Assembly: GCF_003369915.1 (NCBI RefSeq)
Contig: NC_046677.1
Coordinates: forward strand, 4,030,001-4,094,000
DNA length: 64,000 bases
Direction: 5' to 3'
DNA from: Drosophila miranda
Taxonomy: Eukaryota; Arthropoda; Insecta; Diptera; Drosophilidae
Shown: in pieces, positions 46,911-60,748 of the stretch
How positions within the stretch are numbered: position 1 is the stretch's first letter
Layout: every line of letters starts with the position of its first letter
Position numbers and translations under genes: made by a program
The notes under the pieces: generated by a model
Seen by the model: only the letters and a program-made list of their open reading frames with translations
The model's database searches: none
Told to the model about the DNA's origin: nothing

Positions 46911-49900
46911 CTCGGGACAACTGCAAAGAGACAAGTGTAGGCGATTGATTAGCTTCGGCCCAGAATCAAAACTGTTTTCAAATCAAATCAGAACAGAACT
47001 GATCAGATGGTCGGGTCGGGTAGGAGCCCAACCCAGAGCATTTCCGCTTGGATGAGTATGACTCCCAGCAGGAGGTTGGGGGGTGTGCGACGTTTTTATG
47101 CGAAATCAGTGATTGGAAATGTTTTGCATCGATTTTGATCAATTTTGACTGTGTTTTGTGTATGGAATTTGTCGCACACAATTGTCATTTCGTGCAATTT
47201 GATTCCATTTGATCTAATTGAGTAGTTTTCCATTCCACAATTCGGAATTGGGCGAAGATGTGCGGGACGGGACAGGCCTTCAACCTTGTTTCTATTTCGT
47301 AATACCCGCACAAAAAACGGTAACGTGAGAATTGTTCCGCCATCAACAAAGCCCCATCCCATTAAATTTTTCACCCAGCAACTGCCCAGCAGTCCCGCTT
47401 CTCCCATAGCGAGTCTTCACTTTACCCATCTACTGCCTATGCAAATCTGTTTTATTGTTTAATTTTTCCGCATAGAAAACATGAAAATTGTATGCACATT
47501 TTTTATGGTCCATTGGCGGGGGCCACGGCAACTGGTTCTCTTTATCACTCACTAACTCATCAAAATTACATGAAGTAAACGAGCAAGTCTTATATAAAGT
47601 CTATAGACAACCTTTGCAATTAGATCCGGATTGGTTTGGAATTAGCTGATCATCGAGTCTGGGGGAATGATTGAAACGCGTGCTATGTTTTGTCCAACAG
47701 CCAGACAAAAGAGATTTAATTATCTCCAACTAGCCGAGCGATTCAGTTGAGTGCACTGCAGATGATGGGCCACGATACAGCGGTAAGGTAAAAGTTGGTT
47801 AATCGGACAAAGAATTTTAAGATGGAAAGAGTTTTCACATGGCTAGTTGGAGCTTTTAAGAAACCAAAAAGTGAAAGACTAAACCCAATGAGGAACCATT
47901 TAAGTACAGGAATTATAAGCTTTTGGATATCAAATTGATATAGGTATTTTGGAGAACATCTCTATGGAGAGTACACCAATATAACGATGGATAACTATCT
48001 ACTATAGACTTTGAGCTTGCAAGTTTATCGTATATATTCGCAAAAGTGTCTTTCTCGATTTAAAATCTTATTTAAACATCTGCAAACCTTCCCTGACCTT
48101 CATTTTATGGGAACGGTGTTACTGACCTTACCCAAAACTTTGACCAACCAAACAGCAAGAAAAACCCATACAGACCGACCAACTCTGGAACCAACTCCAA
48201 CCATCCATCTGCACATAGCACCTTGTACATGTCCAGTATGCTTCTTCAGTACTCATTCGTTTCTAGCCCAACTCTGAAGTCCGCGTTGAGGTGAGGTTTG
48301 TCTTGTGCATACCAATACGAAATGGAATGGAGAAAGTTGGAAGAGTTCGTTGCGGGTCTCGGGGGATGGGATGGGAGCCATGGTCATGCATTACACATGA
48401 TGGCCCGAAAGGTGTCTGGTCTCTGGCCAATATACTCGAACGATATATATGATATACGATACTCTTCCGGCTGATAACAGTCCAAAAATGCCTTGGATTT
48501 TGGCCACGCGCAATTGTATGGTGTTTTGTTTTTGCCTTTTCACGGCTTGTAAATTTTGTAATTTGAATTTCCGTTGCTTCATAAACTTATTTCCTATACA
48601 AGAAAATATATGTGCATAAGCACACGTTTCGGTTGTTGTTTCTCTGTCTCTCTTGTCTTCCGACTAATTGTCGTGGGTAAGGGCATTGGCAGCTCCAGGG
48701 AAATATTTCCGAACCAATTGTCCCCACTTTTTGTCTTCTTTTGGAGCCTCTTCAGCTTACAAGTAGCTCTCATTTTTGTCTCATTTTGTTTGAGTTTTAC
48801 TTTTTTTTGTGTGTGTATTTTTTGTTGTCTTTTGTTACGCAATATTTGCTTTATTGAACGTTTCAATGGGAGGCACTTGTTGTTATAAATTGCTGGAGAA
48901 AGGCATTTAGGTGTTTTTTGCCTGGCCTGACTTGTGGGAGATGCAGGTACAATATGACTAATGACGGCTTAGGCCTCTTCAAATGTTGATTTCTTTTATA
49001 TAATTCACTTGTGCGGCGGCGTGCAAAAAGCAACCTTCAAAACGTGCTCAATAGCCAAATAAATATTACAAAATAACTGCAGCCTGCTACTAAAAAGAGA
49101 AGCAACTGAAAACTGAAATCTTTGTAAGGAGAAGCTGAAATGGTTGAAATAATGTTTTTCCCAGCACTATCGTGAACACATCTGCGCAACATTCCGACTC
49201 CGAGACGACACAGCCAGTGCCAGTCTGTGTTAAATAATTAATTCCAAGCCACTTGTGGCATGGCTGCCATGGCATCTGCATCTGCCGAAGCAGCAAGTGT
49301 CTCCCCACCATTCCACTCCATTCCATACACCCCATACATGGGCAATTAATCTCCGGCTTATACATACATTACATTTTACAGCAGAGCCTTAGGCCAACTG
49401 GTTTTTTACGGCTATCTTTTTCTAAGGCAAACAAATTTTTTATTTATGTATCACGCGCCTGAAGCATTATTTCAGATGAAGTAAATTTCGTGAAAAATTG
49501 TCATTAGCTGCTGCGAGGGGAACGAGCAGGTGTTTGAGAAGACTCGATATCGAAAGATTTTTTTATGCGATAGGATTAGGCAAAACCTGGCTGAAAACCA
49601 GTAAATTGCTCCAATCGAAATTCCTTTTTAAATATTTAATTAACGTTTGCAGATATTTATTTTCTCAAATAATAAGCATTCATTTTGAAATGGGAGAATA
49701 TAAATATTTCGAGTGCAGTTAAACTGCACTGCGAGAAAAATGGCCCATTAAATATTTTGGTTTTAAAGACAATTTAAGCTGACTTTTTAATGGGCCGTAT
49801 TAATTTTTGAATAAATATATTATATTAAATGTCTAGGAAATATATGAAAATATTCAATTGATATGCAAATATATACAAATTATTTGTTTTAAGTATAGAT

Positions 49901-52900
49901 TTTCATATTAATGTTGCAGATATAATGGAAGAAATTTTGTAAATTTAAGAATAACTATTTCTGGGTCAGGCTTTTTTTCACTGGGTGTGCCTAATTGTTC
50001 CTTCTGAAATATTACACAAAACCATTGCAAAACAAAAGACAAAAGACCTATTCTATTGAGGGTTCCGTTCCTTGATGTTTCTAAAGCTTCTAAGATGTTT
50101 TACCTCTTAAATCAGAGAGCATTTTTAACTCCAGACTTCTTTGATTCACTTTTAACTGCCTAGATTTGTTTATGGCATTTCCTGTTAATTAGAAATCAAT
50201 CGATAAAATCGCATTCAAGCACATTTCTCCAGAGAAATCTCTGTGGAACCGTGCTGCAGTTGCAGTTGCAGTGGCAGCTTCAGCGTCTTGTTTGTAGAAC
50301 GGCAAAGACCAAGCCAAGACGAGTTTCTGTTTTTTTGTTTTTGTGTGTGTTTTTAAGCACAACTGCACAGTGCGATGACAGTAATTATAAAGAAGACGGA
50401 TTTGCCAAGCCGCAGCACCTGCCAGAACAACAACAACAACAACAACAATAGCCACAATGATGACTTGTTGCAGCAACCAACAGACCAACAAGGCATCCCC
50501 ACCTTATGTACATACGAGCACAGTACATATCTGGGGAAGTTGCTTTTGATGTTGTTCAAGACGTTTGTTGTAGTGCTAATTCGAATGTTTGTTTGTGCTT
50601 ACTGTGCGGGCTTGCAACATTTTGGTCAACAAGTCTAGCACCATTTTGACCCCTTTTAAACAGAAGAAGGGTTGTGCCTGCCCCTACCTGACAGAGCAGG
50701 ATGCTGTGGCTCTGGCTCTGCCTCTGACACTGTATTCGACACGACTCTCTGGCTACCGTTAAGAAAGTTGCATGCGGATGTGCAACAGCGAAACGGAGGC
50801 GACATTTTAATTGCCTGGTCTTGGTCGGGTCTGGTCTTGGTTGGATCTGGAATTGGCCAGGTCTGGTCCATCGTTTTCTTTCAAGAAGCTACAGCAGCAT
50901 CAGCAGCAGCTGAACAACAGTAAACAAAAGTCGCGCTCAAAAAGTAATATGTAGAAAAACTGGACAGGCGGTAGAAGAAAGTCTGTCAACTGTTCGGCTC
51001 GGCGGTGGCCAAGTTTTTACACCAGCCAGACAGAAGGAGAAGGAGCCCCCGCTTGCGGTCGGACACCATACACCATCCACCATACTACAGGTTGCACAGG
51101 TTACTGGTTTTCTCAGATGAGCAAAAGTTAAAAGACAGCCAGCGAAAAACCATAACAATGAACATCAACTTGAAGCGAAATGAAATGATAGTGAAAATGG
51201 TTGGTCTCTGTCGTTTTTGCGTTCAGTTTTTGGTCATGACATAAAATTGTATTTATATGTGCAGGCCATATCGATAAATATTGACATGGTGTCGGAGAGC
51301 TGTACGGCGAGATGAGTCGGAGAAAGAGATGAGGCACAGGCAGAGGCAGAGGCAGAGGCAGAGGTGCGACTCGGTTGGAAGCTTCTCAGTGGATCTCTTG
51401 GGGATATTCACTTTCATCTTTCATCGCTGCTGAAGCAGGTGCTAATGGATTTTGCAAATTGTTGGAGTGGTCAGGTACGAACTATACAATAGAGAGCAGA
51501 ATCTTAATAGAAAAGAGATTTCGTAGCTTTTATAAAACCTTCCCTCATTTCAACATAAAATTCCAACTTTAGCAATGTATTAACCACACAAATTATCTCA
51601 TAAAACCCCCCGACGACTTATCCACAACATGTATTATACAGTCATGGAAAAAATAATAGAAACCTATAAAAAAAAAATAGAAACGGCAGTCTAGCAGATG
51701 ATGTAAGTACGAGGACTTCTAAGACAAATTGTAAACCCCTTCTACCTAAAGATAAGTAAGAAACTTTCCAAAAAATACACCAAAAATGCAAGCAACCAAG
51801 AAAATCTTCTACACTACAGTCTACGTTTTCAACTCTCTTAAAACTACCCAAAACGATCTTTAAAGTGTCTGTTTATGTAACACCCTCTAGGCATTCAAAA
51901 ACTTCCCACAATTTGTATGCCAATTACACATCAAAAGACCAATTTGAAGACCTTTTATTACTATCTCCCCAGATACGAATATCATAGCAGCATAATGATG
52001 ATGACTGCTGCAGGACTGAAATTTGTCACACAATTTGTTACCAACAAAAAAAAACTACAATCAGCACAGAAATACTCGCATATTGAACCCAAATTACAGT
52101 CAAAGCGGAACTCCGCGGAGTGGCCAGAAACGCCCCTTTGTGCCAAAAAAAAAAAAACAAAACAAAAACTTTCCTTTAAACAGAATCCATCCGACAGAGT
52201 GACAGGAGGAGCCCAGAGAGATTTTTTTTTGGTCTTTCCCGCATTCCGAGGAGATAAATTATTTTGTTGTCAATCGGAGACGGAATCGTGACTTGAGATT
52301 TCTACTGTGGAATGTCTTGTGTGCAGGCGATGGAGATCCTACTCCTCCACAGATGGAGAGGTTTTTGCAACCTTAAATACTAACTCTCTTATTGAGATAT
52401 CCATTCATTCGAGGTCGTATCCAGCGGCAGCTGTAAAAATGTCAAACGGTGGATCTCCAAGGGGGGCCTCGGCCTCTCCACTCCTCTCTTATCAAGTTCG
52501 TTTATGGCAGAGCCGTAAAATATTATTAGTATGTTGCTTAAATGTTTTACGACCCCAAAATTGCTACAGTAGCAAACGGCAGTAGCTTACTGGCGCTGCC
52601 GCTGCCACTGCCACTGCTTCGGCTGCCCCAGCTGCCACAATCTGCAGCGTGACATTTTGGCAATTACAAACCGAAAATTTGCATGCTGCTGGAAAATTAG
52701 ATTTTCCACTCATTTGCACTGCAAACATATTGCGTAATCTTCTGCCTCAATGCCTGGTGCATGGGGGTGGGGCGTGTGGGGACTGGGAGTGTCGGTCTAT
52801 AAAGCTGCTGCCCGAAATGGGGACAAACAAAATGTGTAAAAAAGCACTCCATCATTGTCGCGTTAACTGACAAAGTTTTTCACACTATTTGCGATGTTCT

Positions 52901-55416
52901 CCAGAGTGACAGAATCTATTGTGACAGATTTCTTTGAGGTAGGTCGAAAATGTGTGGAACAAGTGAATAATCCTGGTAGAATATCAAATATTCTACTGGA
53001 ATATGAGGTAAGTGAGGTAGGTCTAATTGGAACTTCTTATTTTTGATTGATTTGATACACAAAACAATGTAAGGCTTATTCTAAGACTGGAATATAATCT
53101 GTCCTAATTTTAAGTGCCTTTACGAGCTACGATAAATCTAATTTTTGGTGGAAACTGAACTGTGTTAGCAACTCCACACCTTAATTTCCATTACACAAAC
53201 CAGCAAATCCAGCTGATCTAAAAGTTTCCCAAGAAAAAACTTCATTCACTGGTCGTATAACAGCAGTCACTTGTCCTTAAAGGATACCAAAAACTGAGAT
53301 AATCACCTTTCTCGATTGGATTGGAATAAACGACACAAACAAAGCACGAAGCTCGCACAGCACTGGGGAGACCAACTTATGTTGGGCAAAAGTTGTAAGT
53401 AGTTGAGGCAACAACCGCACGCGTACGCTTCACTTTTACCAATGAACGCAATGACGATCGTGCCACGGTTTATAGCCTGTCAGCCCCAAGCGCCCAAAGC
53501 CAAAGCCAAAAGCAAAGCAAAACAAACCCAAAAGCAAAGCGAAACAAAGCGAAGCGCAGTAAGGGAAAAAATAACAAAAATAAAAGCGCGACTCGATGTT
53601 CGAAGTCAGACTTGCGGGGGCTTGCTCGAAAGGTATACCAAAAAGAAGGTAAGGTGTACAGTGGCACTGAAATTTGTCAACATTTAATCGAATTTTCCAT
53701 ATAAAAAAAGTTGCTTTTTTTCGACCACAATCTAATGATTCGAAATTGGCGGTTTTGAAGTAGATTACCGCGACTTACTTTCTGTTAGATATACCACCTT
53801 GTATTGAAAAGAAACGGTACGACTCAGAGCTCTGCAATATGTAGAGGGGGGAGGCTGAGGCTGCATTCAATTGCTAATTGAGTTAAGAGCATTAAGCCAA
53901 GAAGTAAGCTGGCAGTTGCAGCCACTTGCTGCATGCAGGCCATGTAACTGTGTCAGTGTGCTTGGGCTTTTGGCTAGAAGTGCATCTCGAACAGTGTCCA
54001 ACATGTTCGCCACACAAGTTCGCTGCCTGAATCTTTCGTTTTGGTGGCTTTGCCAAAAAAAGAAAAGACATCCATCACTTGAGGCCGTTATACGCTTTGT
54101 TTAAACAAATGATTATGCATTAATAGTTGATTTTGTTTTAATCTTTCCTTTATGTAACAATTGGATATTATTTGCAAAAAGGCAAAACGGTGTCAATAAA
54201 GTATCAATAAAGCTTAAATTGCTTCCGGCACAATTTGCTCATCATTAGCCAAAAGGCTACGGTGTTGAAGAAGCACGCAAAATGGGTGAAAGAAAGAGAA
54301 ATAAATAAAATAAAAGGCAAAAATAATAACCAATAAAGAGTGATAAATGGAATGAGCAAAAAAACAGAGAGGACAAGCGATGGGGTTGGACACGGGGAAA
54401 GCAGTTTGAGATACTCTCGAAGACATATGTATGAATTCAGAGATTGGCAAACAAATACCGAATTGTTGCAGTAAAGTGTAATATGTGGGGAAAGTCCTCA
54501 AGGAATGGGAAAGATTATCATTATTTTAAGACCTTAACTCACACCAAAAACGACGAATTAGTCTTTAAAAAATTAAAATTCTTTATCAAAAAATGAGTTT
54601 AGCTTACGAGATATATGTAATGTTGGTCTGCTGTTGTCTTAATGTCGATTCCACAATGGCATCGGAATCTGTTTAGTTATGCACCTTCAATGTTCAAGTG
54701 GTCTCAAGTTCACCCCTACAAGGCGAATCAGCTTCTGATTTTGATTTTGATTGGAGATGTCCTCTCACGCACTCGCACTTCGCGAGCGCATCTTCAAATT
54801 GCATTTCAAATGTGAACAAGCGTATGAAACATAAAACGTGGCAGCATCCGATGGCGATGTGAGGTCGTTTGGTAAATTAAATTTAATTGCATTTTCCAGC
54901 AGGCGAGAAGTGAGCACAAGTGGCAGCCAACAACTTCAAATCGATTCAAAATAGCTTCACATTTTTGCTGGGGACACCCGTGCATATTTTTTTGTAGCAT
55001 ACACTCTGGACAAGGGTATTACGGTTATGTATTGGGAGGGAGTTGTTTCCTAAATATATTTAAATATTATGGAAAAATCATTAATGAAATCTGTACTTTT
55101 TGCAAGCTATGATATATGTATACGAGACAAACCATAAATATTAAAACAATAATTGGTAATTATTCCTAAGGGTATTTAAAGATTCGTTCCAGCATATCTA
55201 AACTGCCTTTCTTGTTTGTGCTATGACTATGACTTTGAACGCATTTGCTTAAGTGATTTATGCATCCGAGCATCCGATAGCAGCTGAAAATCAGTCGAAA
55301 ACTATAGATGGGTGAAATCATTAAGCGTGAACAGCGCCAAACTTTGATCGCCATAATGATGGAGGGGAGCCCGAACTTGAACTTGAAGAATGCTGACTTG
55401 CTAAAGGCCGCTGCCA

Positions 55417-55440
55417 CACACACACACACACACACACACA
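55417..55440. repeat. (CA)n microsatellite
   Basis: About 12 CA units following CTGCCA. Confidence 0.95.
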
Positions 55441-56502
55441 TACAGAAAAGTACACAGAAAACATAAAATATCAAAATAGATATAGACACACAGACAATTC
55501 AAAAAGCATAGCCATGGCTGTGGCTGCAATTAGATCTGCACTCCAAATGGGTACCCAGAGGCGAGCAACAATTAAAAATGGGTCTCGCCGTCAGCGCAAC
55601 AATAAAAATAAAACTCTGTTTACCATGAATTTAAGTACGAGAGACCTTAGGCGTCACGTCATGGATACAGCATACAGCATACAGCATACACCATGCAGCA
55701 TAGATGTTGTGTTTCGACTCGTATTTTATGATACCTAGAGCCTGGTGTGGGCCACACATTTGGATTGTATGTTTCCATTGCCTGCAATTTCACTTTCCTT
55801 CTCCGTATATAGTATGTATTTCACAAAATTGGCGACATCCCACACCGTCCCGCCACATACTCATAATTGGGTCGCTTTATCTACCATTTGACATCTATCA
55901 TCTCTCCCCAGCCTCTGCCTCTGGCTCTGTCTCTGCCTCTCTGTCAGCAAAGTAAACCTCATTCCCATTGAGCAGACAACTTTTTAATTACAATTGGGCT
56001 CATTGTTTGAGCCGCAATTTTGTGTCGAGTTATGTAACATTCGCATTGCGTGGCGACTGCCAAAGGAAAGTCATCATTAGATTGACATAAAAACTCTTTA
56101 TCGGGTCGATAGCGGATGAAATGGTAAGGGGCAGTGGCTCCGAGATTGACACGGTTTATATTACCATTTATTTTGTACAGAAGCTTCTCTTAGACCTAAA
56201 ATATGATAATTTTTCACTAGGTAAACCTAAAAGTCTCTTAACTTACAAAATTTCCTCTCCAAGATCTGTCTCTTTCTTGATTCACTTTAATTCCATTTCA
56301 ATCCAATCCTATTATTCCTAGACATCATTACTGTCCAGGGACAGATGATGGCATGGGACAAGAGAATCGGTTGCCATTCGAAAAGAAGTGCGGTAACAAA
56401 GCGTAAACCCAGATAACTTACAATAACATAACATAATTAACTTGGTCTGAGACGGAGCGAATGCTAATTAACTTCTTCTTCTTCTTCTCTTGCTGGATGC
56501 AT

Positions 56503-56542
56503 GGATGTGCGGATGTGCGGATGTGCGGATGTGCGGATGTGT
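56503..56542. repeat. 8-bp tandem repeat GGATGTGC
   Basis: Five consecutive units, the last ending in T, followed by (GTCTGTCT)n-like sequence at about 56575-56600. Confidence 0.9.
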
Positions 56543-57086
56543 GGTTGTGTATGTGGATGTCGATGGCGACCAACGTCTGTCTGTCTGTCTGCCTGTCTGT
56601 CTCCATGGCTGAGGTAAGGTAACCATAACCCAGTGACTGACTTTGACTCTTTGCCACCGCATCACGTGGCGTCGACGCCTTGGGTTCTGTAACCCATCAG
56701 CAATCAAAATAAAAAGAAACTATTTTTCCACACTGTTTGGTGGTCGAAATGTCAGGGGTTTCATCAGCGATCGTGTCCGAGCTTTATCCAAAATATTTTC
56801 CACCTAAAACAATTATTTATTTAATTTAGTTGCGGCTCTTTACGTATTTTGTTTTCTTGTCAATTGAGGAAAACCTTCATCGTCTTTGGCCATGAAATGA
56901 ATTCGCATCAAAATAGATGTTGGAAACTAATATTGTTCAAATAATTGTTCAGCTTAGTTCGGTTCGGTTCACTTTGTTCAAGGGAAACAAAACATTTTTG
57001 AACTTTTCCATTACTCTGTTTATTATGTTAATTTTTGCACAAAAGTTTATTAAGGTGAACAAATATTTATTTGAATAAATGAACGA

Positions 57087-57329
57087 TTGCACTCTGCTGC
57101 GGGTCAACAAATTGATATTATTTTAAGATGCGCTTCAAATTCATCTTTTCATCAGTATCCCGAGCAGAAAAATTATCTTCAGAATGGTAATTTCGATCCC
57201 GAACTTTCTTGTAAAGATTTTCCTGTATTCCCTTGCCTGATTAAAGCTGATGATTATAAAGAGTACACAGACCGAGCTGCAAAGTCGATTGCAAATAAAA
57301 TGAACTTTGATCCATGCTTTTCTCATTAG
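57087..57329 (+). pseudogene. Weak small coding relic
   Basis: The frame contains SSFHQYPEQKNYLQNGNFDP, ELSCKDFPVFPCLIKADDYK and IANKMNFDPCF before TAG. A signal-peptide-like start (MRFKFIFSS) is present in another frame at 57128, so a frameshift could explain the pair. The cysteines hint at a small secreted protein. Identity unknown. Confidence 0.2.
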
Positions 57330-59020
57330 AGTTGGCATTGTATAGAATCTTTTCTTGTGGCACAAAATATAGATGTATAGCTATGCTATATGATTTTGAT
57401 ATTAGTAAACCATTTCAGGTTCAAGTTTAGCTTCACTTCAGTTTGCAATTCAACTAAAAACCATTCCATTTTCAACTGCTTGAAACCGATTCTTTAATTT
57501 TACTTGCAAATCACTTATTTTTGTTTTTTCTTTTTTGTAGCAACCCTTCAAGCGGATAGAAAATTTCCATACCATACCACTGCACGTGTGAAAAAATAAG
57601 ACAAATAAGTTGACTTGAATCCAAAGCTGCTTTTGCTCAATGCCGACGCGGCGCCATTGTCATGGAGGAACTACCGAAGCTCGGAACAAACCAGACCAGA
57701 CCAAGCCAGAGCAAAATCCCCATCTAAGAGACCGACCCGTCAAGACCTTCTTCCAGCGCGGTTGCATTTTGTTTTGTTAGTGTTATGACTGGCTTTTGTT
57801 GGTGGCTTAGTACTATGGCGTTGATATGTTGTTGGCGAAAATGTGCGACAAAAATTCTGAGCCAGACACATGATTTGTTGCATTCAGGCACGACGTTGGA
57901 GGCAACGACAACACAAAACGCAGCTGAGAGCTCATTAAGCCGGGGGATCCATTGTGCAATCTCGTTTGCATTGTTCATTTTTCTGGCAGCAGATGAAGAT
58001 GATGGCAGCAGTCGCTACTCGTCGTGTGGTTGTTGTTTATATTTCGCTTGGTTTTTGGTTCGATTTGGTAATACTTTTGCAAGGGTTTTCTATCACTGCC
58101 TAAGATTATTATCAGAGTCAGAAGCACACTCGGAACACCAGGCATCTAAAAGAATGTTTTTTTGTTCCTCTCTATTTGAACTTATCATTTGACCCTTCGC
58201 CTTTAGTTATTTGTTTACACAAAAACGAGCGTGCTGATATCAGGATTTGTCATAGGTCCTCATAGCTATTTTCCTACTCAAAGGAGTATTTATTAGGCCC
58301 TGAATGAACAGGCGACTGAATGGATTTGAATCGTTCGGTCAGTTAGAGCTGAACATCTCAGCTTTCTCATTACTTCACAACACTTCCCCAGAGCGGACTT
58401 ATTAATTTTTTAGTGTTGGATCCAGAAATTTCGGGTTTGCTCCGGCTGACTCTTTATTTGATTTTTTGAGAACGAAAAAGCCATGTACTCCTTTTCCCTT
58501 TGAGTATAGCAACAACTATTTCGCTTGATGCTGGGTGGTATACTCGTCTGTTTCAGTGATTCATATTTCAAATATTAAACATATCATATGATGTTTGGTG
58601 AAAACGGTTACGGAGAGCTGGTCATATAAAAGTATTTTTGGTGTGTTGCTTAATATTGCTACAATGAGTAGGCTGGCTTGAATTGATAAGTCCTAGTCCG
58701 AGTGCCTCGAGGTTGCTTTCGGGGTAAGTCTCCTTCGACTGCCGTTACCAGACAATACCAGTCGGTACTGCTACAGTTTGAGCCAGACTTAACAAATGTT
58801 TGGAGGTATATTCTCCGCACAAATATTATTTGGATTAGATGCCAGGGTTTTCGGTTCTGGCGTTCGGTTACCGCCGCATCATCATGCCGGGCTGGCTCAG
58901 CAACACTTTGCTTGTGTTACCACAGCACACACGTTTTGTTGCTGCTTCCCTTGACGGTCCAGCGAATTTAAATGTATTGCCGTACACGCATTATCATATT
59001 CTGCATCTATAGGTGGTGCG

Positions 59021-59206
59021 TCCATACCAGGATTGCTGCATCCCGGACTCCCCCTTTGGGCTGTGAGTCACCACGAACGGTGTAATGCCCAGGACATAGG
59101 CAATGGCAATCAGCATCTGGATGGCTCCGTAGTAGTCACGGGCAATGAGCGCGTCGCCCACCCGCCGCCTACAGGCCCGATATGACTTCAAACCGCTACG
59201 TATCAT
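59021..59206 (-). pseudogene. Truncated gustatory-receptor copy
   Basis: The first 62 codons of the receptor at 62976 are repeated here on the minus strand from ATG 59206. They differ at three residues (T for A and P for A in VVTHSPKGES, Q for R in GMQQSWYG). At 59020 homology stops; eight unrelated codons follow to a stop at 58994. It lacks most of the membrane segments, so no receptor function is expected. Confidence 0.9.
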
Positions 59207-59795
59207 GGGTAAACTCCGACTAAGTGTCGATCCGCGGCATACTTTTGTGCGACTCTGTCTAATTTAAGTTATCACCGGAGTGCTTCTCCATATCGCAGAT
59301 TAAAATGCATATCTCGGTACGGCACTGTTGGTGTATGGCTGCGGCTGCCATGGCAACAAGTTTAATTTGCAATACCTGATAGAATCGTTGCCCCCCCGCG
59401 ACGTTATCTAATTCGTTTCACCAATTAAGGAGGGTACTTGACTTATTAATTCATAATATGATGAGCTTAGTTCAAGTGGAAGGAATAATGTGCATTATTA
59501 TACATAGGCACACAGTAAAAAAAGGGAACGAGCATGGGCTACACAGTAAAATATCATTGAACTGCAGTTTTAATAGGTATGATATTCAGGCAATCATCAT
59601 ATTGATTTGTAATTTTACAGATTGTCTTTTTACCAGCAACAAATAAAGAGTGTTTCCCGCACAACACGCACAACTTCAACAGAGACTCCAGACTCATCTG
59701 GGTCGCACGATTTAAAAAAAAAACTACTTTTCTTTGACAAGTTTCTTGGTATTGTACAGTTCTTGATTCTGATGCTGGCGAGTATCAAACTCGAT

Positions 59796-60392
59796 TTACA
59801 GAGAATCATCGGGTAGTTGAGCGTTCTCTATCTTACGGATCTCAGATCTCGGATCCCAGGTCAAATCAGATGCCTTGATCTTGTCGCGACTCGCCGAACA
59901 GTAGGGACACTGGCGAAAGTCCATCAGGAAAGTCTCCTATGGGCACATGTGATGTTAGACCATAACCAACAGTAAAGAAAGACCTAGGAAAGAACTCACC
60001 ATTGGATGCTTCTCGCATATTGTGGCAACACGTCCACGGAAGTAGTGGCGGCAGCGACTACACTCGAGGGGCTTCATCGGACGCTCGCATATGCATTTCT
60101 TAACAATGTCATTCTTCGATTCCACATCGGACTCGAACTCCTGATCTATTTTGCACAGATTTTTGTAGCCGCTCACGAATGCGTCTTTTTTGACCTGCAT
60201 GTTATTCTTCTGGCCAAAAATCTTTCGTGCCGGACTGCGGTATGACACGTCACGCAGCGAATTTCCGTTCAGATTTACGTAAATCGAGTTAAGACGGGTG
60301 AAAATTGCGTCTTGATCTGTTCCCTCTTATACCGGAATTGTAAGAATAATTAGCCCCACCGCACACTTGTGTTCAATGAAAGTCTTACCCAT
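59796..60392 (-). CDS. Small cysteine-rich (putative zinc-binding) protein, left copy
   Basis: Mirror copy of the gene at 61790-62386: exons 60392-60389 (ATGG), 60325-60000 and 59936-59796, 156 residues, TAA at 59796-59798. All splice signals are present, and the predicted protein is identical to that of the right copy. About 350 bp of upstream sequence is duplicated with it, so the promoter is likely included. Both copies appear intact. They are transcribed toward the outer ends of the repeat. Confidence 0.8.
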
Positions 60393-60748
60393 TTTTCTTC
60401 TGATTTATAACACGACTTTATGTTCAGCAATAAGAATAAATCCGACCTCAACTAATGCTTGATTGAATGTTCCGAATTACAATCTACTTTACACAGCTTA
60501 CTTATCCAATGCAAATCACCTCGAGAATTTTCTAAGCTCAAAGACAAATTACGCCTTTTGCAAAGCCCACTTTTATTTTCAAGTAACGGGGCTGCTGAAC
60601 GTTAATTGAATACCGATGATCCCCGCTCCCAACAGAGATTACGAATTGTTTATTCCTTCTTAGAGCATATTTCATGATATATTTTCTCGGATAAGCGGCC
60701 CGAGGCTTTAACCTTCTCTTTTCCGTGTCCTGCGCCTCTCTGGTGATT

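Larger units (their letters stand above)
46921..58990. other. Long region without a supported gene
   Basis: It probably includes the lectin 5' intron, exon 1 and promoter. A TATATAAAG word (plus) / CTTTATATAAG (minus) near 47590 followed by a GTGAGT on the minus strand near 47548 is a weak promoter/donor candidate. Otherwise I see only simple repeats: (CAA)n 50429-50449, (GGCAGA)n near 51341-51366, (CA)n 55417-55440 and an 8-bp tandem at 56503-56542. No open frame has recognisable protein character apart from a weak relic at 57.1 kb. Confidence 0.5.
59021..60748. repeat. Left arm of a large inverted repeat
   Basis: Every position p here pairs with position 122182 minus p on the right arm, in reverse complement, without indels. 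The outer edge is sharp: the match ends at TCCATACCAG (59021). The inner edge is near TGGTGAT at 60747. By eye the middle 1.4 kb differs at one position. The outer 90 bp has three differences and the inner 200-250 bp at least six. Confidence 0.95.

Noticed and set aside
46911-46934. Upstream Met (MSLCSCPE) as the lectin start
   Set aside because: It lies across a good splice acceptor ending at 46921; the ATG at 46910 gives an ideal signal peptide.
46329-46940. 203-codon plus-strand frame over the lectin
   Set aside because: Shadow of the lectin coding exon.
56503-56605. Regular short repeats resembling a CRISPR array
   Set aside because: The units are 8-bp direct tandems with no spacers, and the genome is an insect one.
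59458-59816. Two open frames at 59458-59646 and 59622-59816, duplicated at 62366-62724
   Set aside because: Their conservation between arms reflects the inverted duplication of intergenic DNA, not selection; composition is not protein-like.
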